From Paenibacillus ferrarius (GTDB taxonomy: Bacteria > Bacillota > Bacilli > Paenibacillales > NBRC-103111), in the NCBI RefSeq assembly GCF_002027705.1, contig NZ_MBTG01000002.1:206427-270426 (forward strand): a stretch of 64,000 nt of DNA, written 5' to 3'. Within the stretch, counting starts at the first letter, position 1; each line of letters starts with the position of its first letter. Position numbers and translations under genes: made by a program. Positions 25,573 through 34,508 of this stretch are shown here, piece by piece. The notes beneath the pieces were generated by a model. The model was not told where the DNA came from. It ran no database searches and saw only the letters and a list, made by a program, of their open reading frames with translations.

Positions 25573-26607
25573 TTACAAGTGTAAGAATTGCTTTAAGAAC
25601 CGCAAATCATTGGTATAGAAATGACGAATATCTTCAATCCCGTATTTCAGCATAGCAATGCGCTCTACGCCCATGCCAAATGCAAAACCGGTATATTCTT
25701 TGGGATCATAGCCACCCATCTCAAGCACGCGCGGATGCACCATACCCGCTCCAAGAATTTCCAACCAGCCTGTTTGTTTGCATGTCCGGCAGCCTACGCC
25801 GCCACACATCGCACAGCTAACGTCAACTTCAACACTTGGCTCTGTGAATGGGAAAAAGCTCGGACGCAAGCGAATGCGCGTCTCTTTGCCGTACATCTCT
25901 TGCACGAATTGAAGCAGCGTTCCTTTCAAATCGCTCATTCTTACGTTGCGGTCGATAACCAAACCTTCAATTTGGGTAAACATATGAGAATGTGTCGCAT
26001 CATCATCATCGCGGCGGTAAACCTTGCCTGGACAAATGATTTTAATCGGAACCTCGCCTTTGCGTTTCTCCATCGTGCGAACTTGAACGGGTGAGGTCTG
26101 TGTACGCATCAGTATCTCATCGGTAATATAGAACGAATCTTGCATATCGCGCGCAGGGTGGTCCTTTGGCAAATTAAGCGCCTCGAAATTGTAGTAGTCC
26201 TGCTCTACTTCTGGACCTTCAGCAACCGTATACCCCATACCGATGAAGATATCTTCGATTTCTTGAATGACTTTGCTGAGCGGATGCACAGCACCTTGCT
26301 GAGACGGGCGACCTGGCAAAGTGACATCAATCATTTCTGCGCGAAGTCTGGTTTCCGTTTCTTGCTGTTGATACGCTGCTTGCTTCTCTTCAATGACCGT
26401 TTCGATCGCAGCACGAACATCATTCGCTACTTGACCGATCACCGGTCTTTCCTCAGCACTTAAAGCGCCCATACCGCGCAGAACCTCGGTTAACGGCCCT
26501 TTTTTACCCAAATACTTAATCCGTAAATCGTTCAGCTCCTGCTGACTTTGCACGCCGCTTAGTTCTTGCAGCGCTTCTAGCTTTAAAGCTTCTAACCGCT
26601 CTTTCAT
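25573..26607 (-). CDS. pheS: Phenylalanyl-tRNA synthetase alpha subunit
   Basis: The 344-residue protein has an N-terminal coiled coil and the class II catalytic core: [20 protein letters not shown], motif 2 region [20 protein letters not shown], the [19 protein letters not shown] zinc-like segment and motif 3 [17 protein letters not shown]. The frame opens at 26655, but the ATG at 26607 follows GGAGGG and gives the standard start. Translation follows a T-box leader, and pheT follows after 25 bases. Confidence 0.97.
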   Translation of the reverse strand: MKERLEALKLEALQELSGVQSQQELNDLRIKYLGKKGPLTEVLRGMGALSAEERPVIGQVANDVRAAIETVIEEKQAAYQQQETETRLRAEMIDVTLPGRPSQQGAVHPLSKVIQEIEDIFIGMGYTVAEGPEVEQDYYNFEALNLPKDHPARDMQDSFYITDEILMRTQTSPVQVRTMEKRKGEVPIKIICPGKVYRRDDDDATHSHMFTQIEGLVIDRNVRMSDLKGTLLQFVQEMYGKETRIRLRPSFFPFTEPSVEVDVSCAMCGGVGCRTCKQTGWLEILGAGMVHPRVLEMGGYDPKEYTGFAFGMGVERIAMLKYGIEDIRHFYTNDLRFLKQFLHL

Positions 26608-26655
26608 TGCAATCCCTCCTGAATTAGGCCCCTCTATCGCCTGAAATGAAAACAC

Positions 26656-26945
26656 AAAAAAGACCTTCCGCTCCCTCGCAAGGGACGAAAAGCCGTGGTA
26701 CCACCCTAATTAGATTCGTTCATAAGCAAATAAGCCCCATGAATAAATCTCACTTCATTCCAGATAACGGACAATGTGTCCGGTTCCCTCTACTTAGAAG
26801 CTAATCATAGCTCTCTGTTCAAAGGACTGCTCGGGAGCGAACTTCAGCAGCCTGATTCTCGGGGACCGCTCTCAATCTTCGGCTTTCCCTCCCTGTCAAG
26901 AAGCACTGCGTACTCTTCTCCGTCAAAGCATTTCCACGTATATGT
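26656..26945 (-). promoter_or_regulatory. T-box leader (tRNA-Phe responsive) of pheST
   Basis: The minus strand carries the T-box sequence AGGGTGGTACCACGG (26707-26693), which pairs with uncharged tRNA NCCA, followed by a terminator stem and a run of Ts at 26661-26656. Upstream are stem I features including AGTA and GAACAGAG-like loops, and a TTC at 26840-26838 that fits a Phe specifier codon. The leader stops before the ATG of pheS, so uncharged tRNA-Phe should cause readthrough. Confidence 0.92.
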
Positions 26946-26952
26946 ATCAGTT

Positions 26953-26981
26953 ATTATATGCAAGATACGTTGGAGATGCAA
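26953..26981 (-). promoter_or_regulatory. Probable sigma-A promoter of pheST
   Basis: On the minus strand TTGCAT (26981-26976) and TATAAT (26958-26953) are separated by 17 bases. The start site would be near 26946, at the 5' end of the T-box leader. Confidence 0.72.
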
Positions 26982-27012
26982 GTTGAACCGCCATAAAAGG
27001 CAAAAATTCCTG

Positions 27013-27072
27013 TTGACTTCGAAAAGCGATCGGCGTATATTTTACTTAAACAATTTAAATATTAATTAATAT
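27013..27072 (+). promoter_or_regulatory. Promoter and candidate operator of the MarR-DHA2 operon
   Basis: TTGACT at 27013-27018 and TATATT at 27036-27041 are 17 bases apart. Just downstream, 27059-27072 is a perfect 14-base palindrome, ATATTAATTAATAT, well placed for repression by the MarR protein encoded next. Confidence 0.6.
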
Positions 27073-27130
27073 AATTATTTCATTATATAAATATTCAAAC
27101 TTTTAATGAAATTTCAGAGGAGGTTTTGCC

Positions 27131-27559
27131 ATGGAAGATGATTTGCTTGCTTACACCGATCGCTTCCGTACAACGCTGGAAACGACTCATCGTAAAATCA
27201 GCTTAGCTGTACTCTCCAAGTTGGATACCGAGCTAACCAGACCGCAGTTGTTCCTGCTGTTCATGATTGCCAAAGAAGGCATGCCCAAACAATCCCACCT
27301 GGCTGAGAAGATGGGCGTCAAACCTAGTGCGATCACGGTGATGATTGATCGTCTAGTCCAGAGTGGGCATGTTATTCGAAAACATCATGAGACGGATCGA
27401 CGCATTGTTTTGGTTGAAGTAACGGATACAGGGAAAGCTATCATCAAGATGACTGAGAATGTTCAGAGGGACGTTATTGCACGCGGACTTTCTCAGCTTT
27501 CTCCGGAAGATCGACATGTTCTTGTGAATGCTTTTGAGAAGCTGAATACTTATTATTAA
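27131..27559 (+). CDS. MarR-family transcriptional regulator
   Basis: The 142-residue protein has the winged-helix MarR layout: a dimer helix, recognition region SHLAEKMGVKPSAITVMIDR, the wing RKHHETDRRIVLVEVTDTG and a C-terminal dimer helix (LSQLSPEDRHVLVNAFEKL). It is followed after 34 bases by the DHA2 exporter gene, which it presumably represses through the palindrome at 27059. The ATG has AGAGGAGG upstream. The ligand is not known. Confidence 0.9.
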   Translation: MEDDLLAYTDRFRTTLETTHRKISLAVLSKLDTELTRPQLFLLFMIAKEGMPKQSHLAEKMGVKPSAITVMIDRLVQSGHVIRKHHETDRRIVLVEVTDTGKAIIKMTENVQRDVIARGLSQLSPEDRHVLVNAFEKLNTYY

Positions 27560-27593
27560 TTTATTTCTCTTATTCCAATAAGGAGTGATTCAA

Positions 27594-29240
27594 GTGGAAA
27601 ACATTCAAAAATCAACTTCTACCGATTCCATTGAAGCAGAAACAGCGCCCGAGCTCAAGAATCGCGGCCTCCTGTTAACAGGTCTCATCATTGCCATGCT
27701 TTTCGGCGCCTTGGACGGCACCATTGTTGGTACCGCAATGCCGCGTATCGTCGGCGAATTCGGTGGTCTCGGGCTTATGGCTTGGTTGACGACAGCTTAC
27801 ATGCTAACATCGACGGTTGTTGTTCCAATCGCAGGTAAACTCGCCGACTTAATCGGCCGCCGTGTCATTTATGTAACGGGTTTAGTTATCTTTATCGGAG
27901 CTTCCGCCCTTTGCGGGATGTCTCAAAACATGACGGAGCTGATCTTGTTCCGCGGCTTGCAAGGTTTGGGCGGCGGTATTATGATGCCGATGGCTATGAT
28001 TATTATCGGTGACTTGTTCACTGGCAAACAACGTGCCAAATGGCAAGGTGTTTTCGGAGCTATTTTCGGATTATCTTCCGTTATCGGGCCCCAAGTCGGC
28101 GGGTGGATTGTTGACGCATGGAACTGGCGCTGGGTTTTCTACATCAACCTTCCAGTCGGTATCCTAGCTGTTATCTTAATCGCCTTTGCCCTGCCTAAAC
28201 ACAAAGCAACAGGAAAAGTAAAATTCGACATTCCAGGTATCGTCACCATGATTGTCGGGGTTGTCAGCTTATTGCTTGCTTTAACTTTCGGTGGCAAAGA
28301 CTTCGCTTGGTCATCTTGGCAAATCATTGGCATGATCGCACTAGCTGTCGTATCCTTGGTTTCCTTCGTCATTATTGAAAGCAAAGCGCAAGAGCCTATT
28401 CTACCTGTTCGATTATTCAAAAATAGAACCTTTTCAACCATTAACGGCATAGGTTTCCTGATGTCTGTCGGCATGTTCGGCGCGATCATGTTCGTCCCGC
28501 TCTTCATGCAAGGCATTGTCGGCATCAGCGCATCCGCATCCGGTACCGTTATGACGCCGCTTATGCTTACGATGATTGCGGCCAGCGTTGTTTCCGGTCA
28601 ATTCATCCATAAAATCGGGATCAAGCGGCAAATGCTGGTTGGTATGATCATCATGGCTGCAGGCTTTTATTTACTCAGCACCATGGGTATTGATACAACC
28701 AAATTGATCGCATCCAGCTATATGTTGGTCCTTGGTCTTGGTATGGGGCTTGTTATGCCAATCCTGACCCTTGCCCTGCAGGAGAGCTTCCCGAAATCGG
28801 AGCTTGGCGTCGTTACCTCTTCCAGCCAATTCTTCCGTCAAATTGGGGGTACCTTCGGGATGACGATTCTGGGTGCCATTATGAATCATAAATCAACGGT
28901 TTTATTAGAACAAAACTTGTTGCCCGTTGTTAAGCAGCTGCCCGCAGAAGCGAGTGAGCTAGCAAATCAAATGACAGGGATGGTTCACACGAACCCTCAA
29001 TCGTTATACTCTTCTCTGTTAAGTCCGGAGGCATTGGCCAAAATGCCAAAAGAATTCGTCGAGCACATGCTGCCTATTCTCAAAAATGCGCTGGTTACTT
29101 CCCTTCACCAAGTGTTCATCGTAGGTTTAGTGTTCGTGCTGCTTGGCGCCGTGCTTACTTTATTCGTCGGCAACATTAAAGTGTCCGACCGCAAATCAAA
29201 ACCCAAAGATGAGAAAGAGCTTTCGCCAAATCCCGCATAA
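27594..29240 (+). CDS. DHA2-family MFS multidrug exporter (EmrB/QacA type)
   Basis: The product of about 548 residues has 14 predicted membrane helices. Helix 1 (LIIAMLFGALDGTIVGTAMP) has the D-x-T-I-V-x-x-A-x-P signature of the family; later come KLADLIGRRVIYVTG (motif A) and GLGGGIMMPMAMIIIGD (motif C region). It likely exports lipophilic drugs using the proton gradient. The GTG at 27594 has AAGGAG eight bases before; a GTG at 27585 lies inside the ribosome-binding site. Expression is likely controlled by the MarR gene upstream. A bidirectional terminator follows. Confidence 0.92.
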   Translation: MENIQKSTSTDSIEAETAPELKNRGLLLTGLIIAMLFGALDGTIVGTAMPRIVGEFGGLGLMAWLTTAYMLTSTVVVPIAGKLADLIGRRVIYVTGLVIFIGASALCGMSQNMTELILFRGLQGLGGGIMMPMAMIIIGDLFTGKQRAKWQGVFGAIFGLSSVIGPQVGGWIVDAWNWRWVFYINLPVGILAVILIAFALPKHKATGKVKFDIPGIVTMIVGVVSLLLALTFGGKDFAWSSWQIIGMIALAVVSLVSFVIIESKAQEPILPVRLFKNRTFSTINGIGFLMSVGMFGAIMFVPLFMQGIVGISASASGTVMTPLMLTMIAASVVSGQFIHKIGIKRQMLVGMIIMAAGFYLLSTMGIDTTKLIASSYMLVLGLGMGLVMPILTLALQESFPKSELGVVTSSSQFFRQIGGTFGMTILGAIMNHKSTVLLEQNLLPVVKQLPAEASELANQMTGMVHTNPQSLYSSLLSPEALAKMPKEFVEHMLPILKNALVTSLHQVFIVGLVFVLLGAVLTLFVGNIKVSDRKSKPKDEKELSPNPA

Positions 29241-29243
29241 CGA

Positions 29244-29290
29244 AAACACACCCGTCAGGAGCTGCTATCTCCTGGCGGGTGTGTTTGATT
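29244..29290. terminator. Bidirectional terminator between the exporter and signal peptidase genes
   Basis: AACACACCCGTCAGGAG and CTCCTGGCGGGTGTGTT form a 17-position stem with one G-T pair and an eight-base loop. It separates convergent genes. Confidence 0.9.
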
Positions 29291-29296
29291 TTCTCT

Positions 29297-29818
29297 CTAT
29301 TCAATCGTTCCCATATGACTCAGCGGAAACAAACGAAATACCGCTTTGCCGATCAAATCCTTCTCTGGGACGAATGGAGTTGGCCACATGTGTGAATCGT
29401 AACTTTCATTTCTGTTATCGCCAAGGAAGAGGTAATTCCCGGCTGGAACTGTTACTTGTTTAAATGTGTAGGTCATCGCAGATTTCACGTAGGGCTCATC
29501 CACTTTTTGACCATTACGAATCAGGCTGCCGTCTTTGATTTCTATCGTATCTCCGGGCAAGCCTATCAAACGCTTGACGTAGCGGTCCTTGTTATTGGCC
29601 AGCGGCGGCCAAAAGACGACGATATCACCGAAGCTGAAATTAGTTAACGGCTTCATCTTCTCCACGATCAATTCGTCTTTCAACTGGATGGTTGGAAGCA
29701 TGGAACCGGTTGGAACCGTAACAGCCTGAGCCACATACGTATTGATAATTAGCGCCGCGATTACGGCAACCGCGATACTGGGCACCCATTCTTTCAAGGT
29801 TTTCAAAATCATTTTCAT
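29297..29818 (-). CDS. Type I signal peptidase
   Basis: The 173-residue protein has one N-terminal membrane anchor (VPSIAVAVIAALIINTYVAQ), the catalytic serine in PTGSMLPTIQLKD, and the catalytic lysine in DRYVKRLIGLPGDTIEI, followed by the conserved GDNRNESYDSH box. It cleaves signal peptides of secreted proteins at the outer face of the membrane. The single anchor and length match Bacillus SipS/SipT proteins. It is convergent with the exporter gene and alone on its strand. Confidence 0.94.
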   Translation of the reverse strand: MKMILKTLKEWVPSIAVAVIAALIINTYVAQAVTVPTGSMLPTIQLKDELIVEKMKPLTNFSFGDIVVFWPPLANNKDRYVKRLIGLPGDTIEIKDGSLIRNGQKVDEPYVKSAMTYTFKQVTVPAGNYLFLGDNRNESYDSHMWPTPFVPEKDLIGKAVFRLFPLSHMGTIE

Positions 29819-29950
29819 CGTAATATGACTTCCTTTCTGTGACGGATGATATCTATATACACATTAGATGATCTAGTGCCAACGTACATTAATATAAAAT
29901 AAAAGTTTGTTGTATAATGAGGTTGAAACCTAAATAGGAGAGTGATAATC

Positions 29951-30871
29951 ATGAAATATCGTAGACTTGGGAAAACAGACTTGAAAGTTTCCATCGTTGG
30001 AGTTGGCACTTGGCAATTCGGAGGGGAATGGGGACTTACCTATACACAAGCTGAAGTCGATGCCATCCTTGATCAGGCTGCTGAGGTGGGCATCAACTTA
30101 ATCGATACCGCTGAATGTTATGGCGACCATTTGTCAGAGTCATTCATTGGCAATTATTTATCACGCCGCAATCGTGAGAATTGGGTCGTGGCTACGAAGT
30201 TCGGTCATCACTTCCATGATTTGTTTACTAGAACTGACGATTTCAGTGCTGAAGGGGTTATCAAGCAATTGGATGATTCCTTAAAATCTTTACATACGGA
30301 CTACATTGATTTGTATCAATTCCATTCCGGACCGGATACTCTTTTTGATAATGATCTCCTGTGGACTACGTTGGACAAGCAAGTCCAAGCTGGCAAAATT
30401 CGTCATCTGGGCACTTCCATCGGCAGCAATGCGAATATCCACCAAACGGAAGCTTCCAGCAAGGTGAACTCCCAAGCGATCCAAGTTGTATACAACCGTC
30501 TGGACCGCGCCCCTGAGGAGCTTGTCTTCCCATCCTGTGTGAGCCAAGATCTAGGCGTTCTAGCCCGTGTTCCTCTCGCTAGCGGCTATTTGAGCGGCAA
30601 ATATAAGCCAGGCGCTGTGTTCGGCAATACGGATGTTCGTCACCGTCACGATGCGGACAGTGTGAAGCAGAAGCTGGAAGAAGTCCAGCGTATTCAACAA
30701 GACGAAGTACCACAAGGCATGGACATGGCCAAATGGGCACTCGCTTGGTGCCTGAAGCACGATGCCGTCACAACTGTTATTCCCGGCTGCAAGAACCCTG
30801 AACAAGTCATCGCAAACGCCAGTGCTACAGATTTGATCAGCGACAACCACCCGCAAGCTTGGAAAGCCTAG
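29951..30871 (+). CDS. Aldo/keto reductase
   Basis: The 306-residue protein is a TIM-barrel oxidoreductase with the AKR catalytic tetrad: Asp and Tyr in NLIDTAECYG, Lys in VVATKFGHH and His in LYQFHSG. The C-terminal VTTVIPGCKNPEQVIAN is the NADPH-binding region. The start at 29951 follows GGAGAG, three codons into the open frame. The substrate is not clear; it belongs to the IolS/YhdN group. The glutaminase gene starts 27 bases downstream and may be co-transcribed. Confidence 0.9.
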   Translation: MKYRRLGKTDLKVSIVGVGTWQFGGEWGLTYTQAEVDAILDQAAEVGINLIDTAECYGDHLSESFIGNYLSRRNRENWVVATKFGHHFHDLFTRTDDFSAEGVIKQLDDSLKSLHTDYIDLYQFHSGPDTLFDNDLLWTTLDKQVQAGKIRHLGTSIGSNANIHQTEASSKVNSQAIQVVYNRLDRAPEELVFPSCVSQDLGVLARVPLASGYLSGKYKPGAVFGNTDVRHRHDADSVKQKLEEVQRIQQDEVPQGMDMAKWALAWCLKHDAVTTVIPGCKNPEQVIANASATDLISDNHPQAWKA

Positions 30872-30898
30872 GCGTAATAAGGAAGGAATGACTTCAAG

Positions 30899-31852
30899 AT
30901 GAGTCACAACCCACACGATCAAACATGGAAGCAGCTCACAGACCATTTGGGGGAGTGGGTTACCGAAAGCAAGAAACATACAACGGATGGTCATGTTGCT
31001 TCCTACATTCCTGAACTTGCCAATGCGCCTGCGGAAATATTAGGAATCTGCATCATGGATGCAAGCGGCAGCATCGCTGCAGCCGGAGATTCCAATTTCC
31101 GCTTCACTTTGCAAAGTATTTCAAAAGTATTTACGCTGATTCTCGCTCTGATGGATAATGGCGAAGCGGCTGTCTTCTCTAAGGTAGGCATGGAGCCTAC
31201 TGGTGATGATTTCAATTCCATGCTGAAGCTGGAACTGGTGGAACCAGGCATTCCATTCAACCCGCTTATCAATGCCGGTGCTATCGCGATATCGTCTTTG
31301 ATTGCAGGCAAGGATTCAACGGAGCAAATTGCACGAATCCTGACATTTTTCCGTGAAATTGCGGATAATCCTTCGCTTGAAATCAATGCCGCTGTGTACA
31401 AATCCGAGTCCGATACTGCGCACCGCAATCGTTCGCTTGCTTACTTCTTGAAAGACAACGGCGTGCTCGACTGTGAAGTAGATGACGTGCTTCGCACCTA
31501 TTTCAGCCATTGCTCCATCGAGGTCGATTGTACAGACTTAGCAAGAATGGCGCTCGTTCTCGCTCACAACGGGGTTGATCCGATTCGCCATCAACGCCTT
31601 ATTCCGCGGCGCTTCGTGCAGATCGCCAAGACGTTCATGTTTACCTGCGGCATGTACAATGCGTCAGGCGAATTCGCCATGAACGTTGGCTTGCCTGCCA
31701 AAAGCGGGGTGTCCGGCAGCATTCTATCGATGGTGCCTGGGCAATACGGGATTGGCGTTGTCAGCCCTCCCCTGAATCGCAAAGGCAACAGCACCGCCGG
31801 CGTTCACCTATTGGGCAAGCTGTCGCAGGAATTCGATTGGAGCTTGTTTTGA
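30899..31852 (+). CDS. glsA: Glutaminase
   Basis: The 317-residue protein matches bacterial glutaminase: GDSNFRFTLQSISKVFTL contains the catalytic S-x-x-K of a beta-lactamase-like fold, followed by MEPTGDDFNSMLKLE, NPLINAGAIA and the C-terminal SGVSGSILSMVPGQYGIGV. It hydrolyses glutamine to glutamate and ammonia. Bacillus encodes glutaminase beside glutamine permeases; here it lies behind an aldo/keto reductase instead. Length and motifs are complete. Confidence 0.95.
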   Translation: MSHNPHDQTWKQLTDHLGEWVTESKKHTTDGHVASYIPELANAPAEILGICIMDASGSIAAAGDSNFRFTLQSISKVFTLILALMDNGEAAVFSKVGMEPTGDDFNSMLKLELVEPGIPFNPLINAGAIAISSLIAGKDSTEQIARILTFFREIADNPSLEINAAVYKSESDTAHRNRSLAYFLKDNGVLDCEVDDVLRTYFSHCSIEVDCTDLARMALVLAHNGVDPIRHQRLIPRRFVQIAKTFMFTCGMYNASGEFAMNVGLPAKSGVSGSILSMVPGQYGIGVVSPPLNRKGNSTAGVHLLGKLSQEFDWSLF

Positions 31853-31861
31853 GCACGTTAA

Positions 31862-31875
31862 CGATAACGTTATCG
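31862..31875. promoter_or_regulatory. 14-base perfect palindrome after glsA
   Basis: CGATAACGTTATCG is its own reverse complement and lies 10 bases after the glsA stop codon. It may be a regulator site or part of a 3' structure; there is no T run after it. Confidence 0.4.
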
Positions 31876-31925
31876 GGATCTGGCGTTTCCATCGGGCATG
31901 GTTTCTGATTCGCCCACAGTTAAAA

Positions 31926-32103
31926 CCTGCGAAAATGCAGGTTTTTTCAACAAAATCAGGTGAAAAGTGGAAAAGCCTGCAATAATGCAGGAATTCTCCA
32001 CTTTTTCCTTCAATAATCAAGAAAAGACCTCAAAAGCCTGCACAATCGCAGGAATTTCACGTTTACAGGTTAATCCACGCTCAAAAGGATGCACAATTGC
32101 AGG
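31926..32103. repeat. Four short palindromic repeats, CCTGC-N6-GCAGG type
   Basis: Copies at 31926-31941, 31976-31991, 32037-32052 and 32088-32103 share the pattern CCTGC-A/N-AAT-N-GCAGG (the fourth has GATGC in the left arm); two are followed by AATT. Start-to-start distances are 50, 61 and 51 bases. The second lies in a longer stem (AAAAGTGGA...TCCACTTTTT). They fill the region between glsA and the next gene, which contains nothing else apart from the terminator at 32112-32160. Confidence 0.8.
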
Positions 32104-32111
32104 TTTATATA

Positions 32112-32160
32112 AAATAAAGCCGCGGCCATCACATTGTTTACTGTGATGGCCGCGGCCCAT
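32112..32160. terminator. Strong bidirectional terminator
   Basis: GCCGCGGCCATCACA and TGTGATGGCCGCGGC form a perfect 15-base-pair stem with an eight-base loop at 32119-32156. It lies just downstream of the small gene at 32164-32349 and faces the repeat region. Confidence 0.85.
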
Positions 32161-32163
32161 TTA

Positions 32164-32349
32164 CTACTGAATAGCCTGTTTAACACGTTGCAGCGCTTCG
32201 ATCAACTCATCAATCTCATGCTCATTCAGCCTGATCGCGACATAATTCGGTGCAATTCCGCCATCATTGACTTCTATAATGGCTGCTTCATCCTTGTCAT
32301 CCAGCTTTACGGACAACTGATTCCGATCCAACATATGAACCCACGCCAT
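32164..32349 (-). CDS. Hypothetical 61-residue protein
   Basis: A GGGGGA site lies seven bases before the ATG at 32349. The product is acidic and soluble, with a strand-rich N-terminal half (LSVKLDDKDEAAIIEVNDGG) and an amphipathic helix (NEHEIDELIEALQRVKQAIQ) at the end. I do not recognise a family. It follows the CopC-CopD fusion gene by 39 bases on the same strand and is closed by the terminator at 32112, so co-transcription with the copper-related operon is possible. Confidence 0.65.
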   Translation of the reverse strand: MAWVHMLDRNQLSVKLDDKDEAAIIEVNDGGIAPNYVAIRLNEHEIDELIEALQRVKQAIQ

Positions 32350-32388
32350 GAGCGTCCCCCGCTTTCTACCATTAGGAATGTCGATCCA

Positions 32389-34050
32389 TTAATAAACGAT
32401 AAATGTTTTGTGGTATACCGTTTCATTATCCTCGGGATCCATGACGCGCATCTCCAGATCCCAATTGCCTCTAAATGGCAGATAGGCGCCTTCAGCTTTG
32501 TAGCTGAATTTGGCAAAGCCGTAGGATTCTTCCTCGGTTTTATCCACATAGAGCGTTAAAGGCACATTAATCGGAGCAATTTCGGCATCATCGGTGTAAT
32601 GAAGGATCATTAACACCTGTTTGGGTTTGCCGCTATTTTCGGGAAGGAAAACCTTGGCAACGAAGGAGTTCGTTCCTTGTATTTTAGGCGTAATATCTGC
32701 GGACACGTGAACTTTCTCGCCCATCTGATGCCACTGCAGCGGCTCATTCTCAGGAATTGGCGCCACATAGGTGATAATACCTACCAGCATGATAATAACG
32801 ATCATAAGTGTAAGATCAAGTCTTACCCACAAGAAGGACCGTTCTGCCTTTTTCTGACGCATGTACAACCGAATAACCAAACCTAAGATCATCACAAGAA
32901 CGACCGCGCCTGTTTTTACCAACAGCAGTATCCCCCAAGAGGAGTACAGCAAGTAATGCAAGTTAGGCAAAAACAATAGGACAGATGCGGAGCCAGAAAG
33001 GGTCAGCACAATAATTGAAATCAAAGCCATATTCGAAAACTTTTGCATATAGACGCTGAGCTCTGGGCTCTTTTGACGCCATTTCACATAAAGAAGGACC
33101 AAGCCTCCCACCCACAGGGCAGCACCAAGCAAATGAATAAAATCAAGTCCAATTGTCGCCCATAGAGGCGAAAAGGAAGCCGCGTGACCGCTGAAGCTTT
33201 TCACAGCAAGCAAGCTCAAAGGCCATAGGAAATCGAACCATCGGAATCTGCCGGCAAGGGCAAAGCCAAGGAAAGATAACACTAACAACAGAACCCAAGC
33301 GATCCCAATATTCGTCGCGCTGAATAGCTGCCACAGTTCGTTGATTCCGCCACCGCCCAGCAAATCCTCCACATGCGTGAAAATAAGCAGCAACAACGCT
33401 ACCAAATGAGCTCTTTGCAGATTAAGCGTCCAAGACGACAAGGATTTACGCGCTTCAGCACCGATTACACCAGGAAGCCGCAGCCATATGATCCAACCTG
33501 TCATAGCTAATATCATGAAATACCACAGTCCGCGAGACGCATATTGCAGCAAAACTTTCGTTGTCAAAGGACCTGAACCATGCTCATGACCGGCATGAGC
33601 GGAAGGCAGATCAAGCGTATCCTCTTGAGGCGGATTACCGATCGTAATCGGATAACTCCCCCCAACCGGATGGCCGTCTGCGGATATCACATGATAGCTA
33701 ATTAAATACACACCTTCAGAAAGCTTAGGCAAATCAAGCTCTACGCCGGTTTGTTCTTTGTTCAAGCGAGCCTTGTTGCTGGTGACCTCGTTGCCGTCAT
33801 GATTGAATACTTTGATGTAAAATAGCCCTGCGTCTAATGATTCATTGAACGTAACCGCGACTTGCGGCGGTGAGTTTTCAAGCTTTGAGCCGGATTCCGG
33901 AACAGCTTGTACTAATGAAGCATGCGCTGAAGCGCTCTGCGGTACAAGAACAACACTGCTCAACATCAAAGCCAGCATGCACATCAGCATGGCCGGTGCG
34001 AACAAGCTGCGCATGGAAGCGCGGCGTTTAAATTTTTTAAATATTAACAT
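32389..34050 (-). CDS. CopC-CopD fusion copper transport protein (YcnJ-like)
   Basis: The 553-residue protein has a signal peptide ending in SASA, after which the mature chain starts with His (HASLVQAVPESGSKLENSPP), the CopC copper-binding N-terminus; the second CopC motif is VISADGHPVGGSYPI. A linker with HAGHEHGSG follows, then about eight CopD membrane helices (GLDFIHLLGAALWVGGLVLL) and a C-terminal soluble beta domain. Bacillus YcnJ has the same design and imports copper under limitation. The start at 34050 has AGAGG upstream. It lies 12 bases after the DUF2203 gene. Confidence 0.92.
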   Translation of the reverse strand: MLIFKKFKRRASMRSLFAPAMLMCMLALMLSSVVLVPQSASAHASLVQAVPESGSKLENSPPQVAVTFNESLDAGLFYIKVFNHDGNEVTSNKARLNKEQTGVELDLPKLSEGVYLISYHVISADGHPVGGSYPITIGNPPQEDTLDLPSAHAGHEHGSGPLTTKVLLQYASRGLWYFMILAMTGWIIWLRLPGVIGAEARKSLSSWTLNLQRAHLVALLLLIFTHVEDLLGGGGINELWQLFSATNIGIAWVLLLVLSFLGFALAGRFRWFDFLWPLSLLAVKSFSGHAASFSPLWATIGLDFIHLLGAALWVGGLVLLYVKWRQKSPELSVYMQKFSNMALISIIVLTLSGSASVLLFLPNLHYLLYSSWGILLLVKTGAVVLVMILGLVIRLYMRQKKAERSFLWVRLDLTLMIVIIMLVGIITYVAPIPENEPLQWHQMGEKVHVSADITPKIQGTNSFVAKVFLPENSGKPKQVLMILHYTDDAEIAPINVPLTLYVDKTEEESYGFAKFSYKAEGAYLPFRGNWDLEMRVMDPEDNETVYHKTFIVY

Positions 34051-34062
34051 GATTCATATCCT

Positions 34063-34467
34063 CTACTCCGAAATCGGTTTCCGCCCAGCAAATCCATCTT
34101 CTTTGCTATGGTAGTAACGAATTCTGTCCTCTCCTTGTTTCCAACACAGCAAGACCTCATGTCCTTCCAGCATCGCCGGAAAATCAACAAGTCCTGTTTC
34201 TATATCCTTGAGCTCGATTCCCGTCGTCTGGAAATTATGAATAAGTCCGCGTGCTTCGATCTGGATAAATTCCAATGCAGCTTCCATAACGAAAAAAGGG
34301 TCTTTTTCCTTGCTGGGTTTCTCAGCATGTTCATTTTTCAAATCGCGAAGCTCCACATACTTGTCTTCAAACTGTCGTTTCAATGCCTGCATCTTCTTCA
34401 ACTCTTGGTCGACAAAAGGGAGCATGGCATTCGCCTCTTCCAGGCTAAACCATTTTTTAACAGACAT
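34063..34467 (-). CDS. DUF2203 family protein
   Basis: The 134-residue protein starts with FSLEEANAMLPFVDQELKKM, passes through a coiled coil and ends with the DUF2203 signature GLVDFPAMLEGHEVLLCWKQ, then GEDRIRYYHSKEDG. The function of this family is unknown; the conserved W-K-x-G-E and H near the C-terminus suggest a compact enzyme or metal site. The ATG follows GGAGGTG. It lies between nikR and the CopC-CopD gene on one strand, so it is probably in the same transcript. Confidence 0.85.
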   Translation of the reverse strand: MSVKKWFSLEEANAMLPFVDQELKKMQALKRQFEDKYVELRDLKNEHAEKPSKEKDPFFVMEAALEFIQIEARGLIHNFQTTGIELKDIETGLVDFPAMLEGHEVLLCWKQGEDRIRYYHSKEDGFAGRKPISE

Positions 34468-34508
34468 ATCACACCTCCACCCCTAATTTTAGCAAAAAAA
34501 TCAGCTAA

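Noticed and set aside
31926..32103. The four palindromes as a CRISPR array
   Set aside because: The repeated part is only about 16 bases, spacing is uneven and no cas genes are present.
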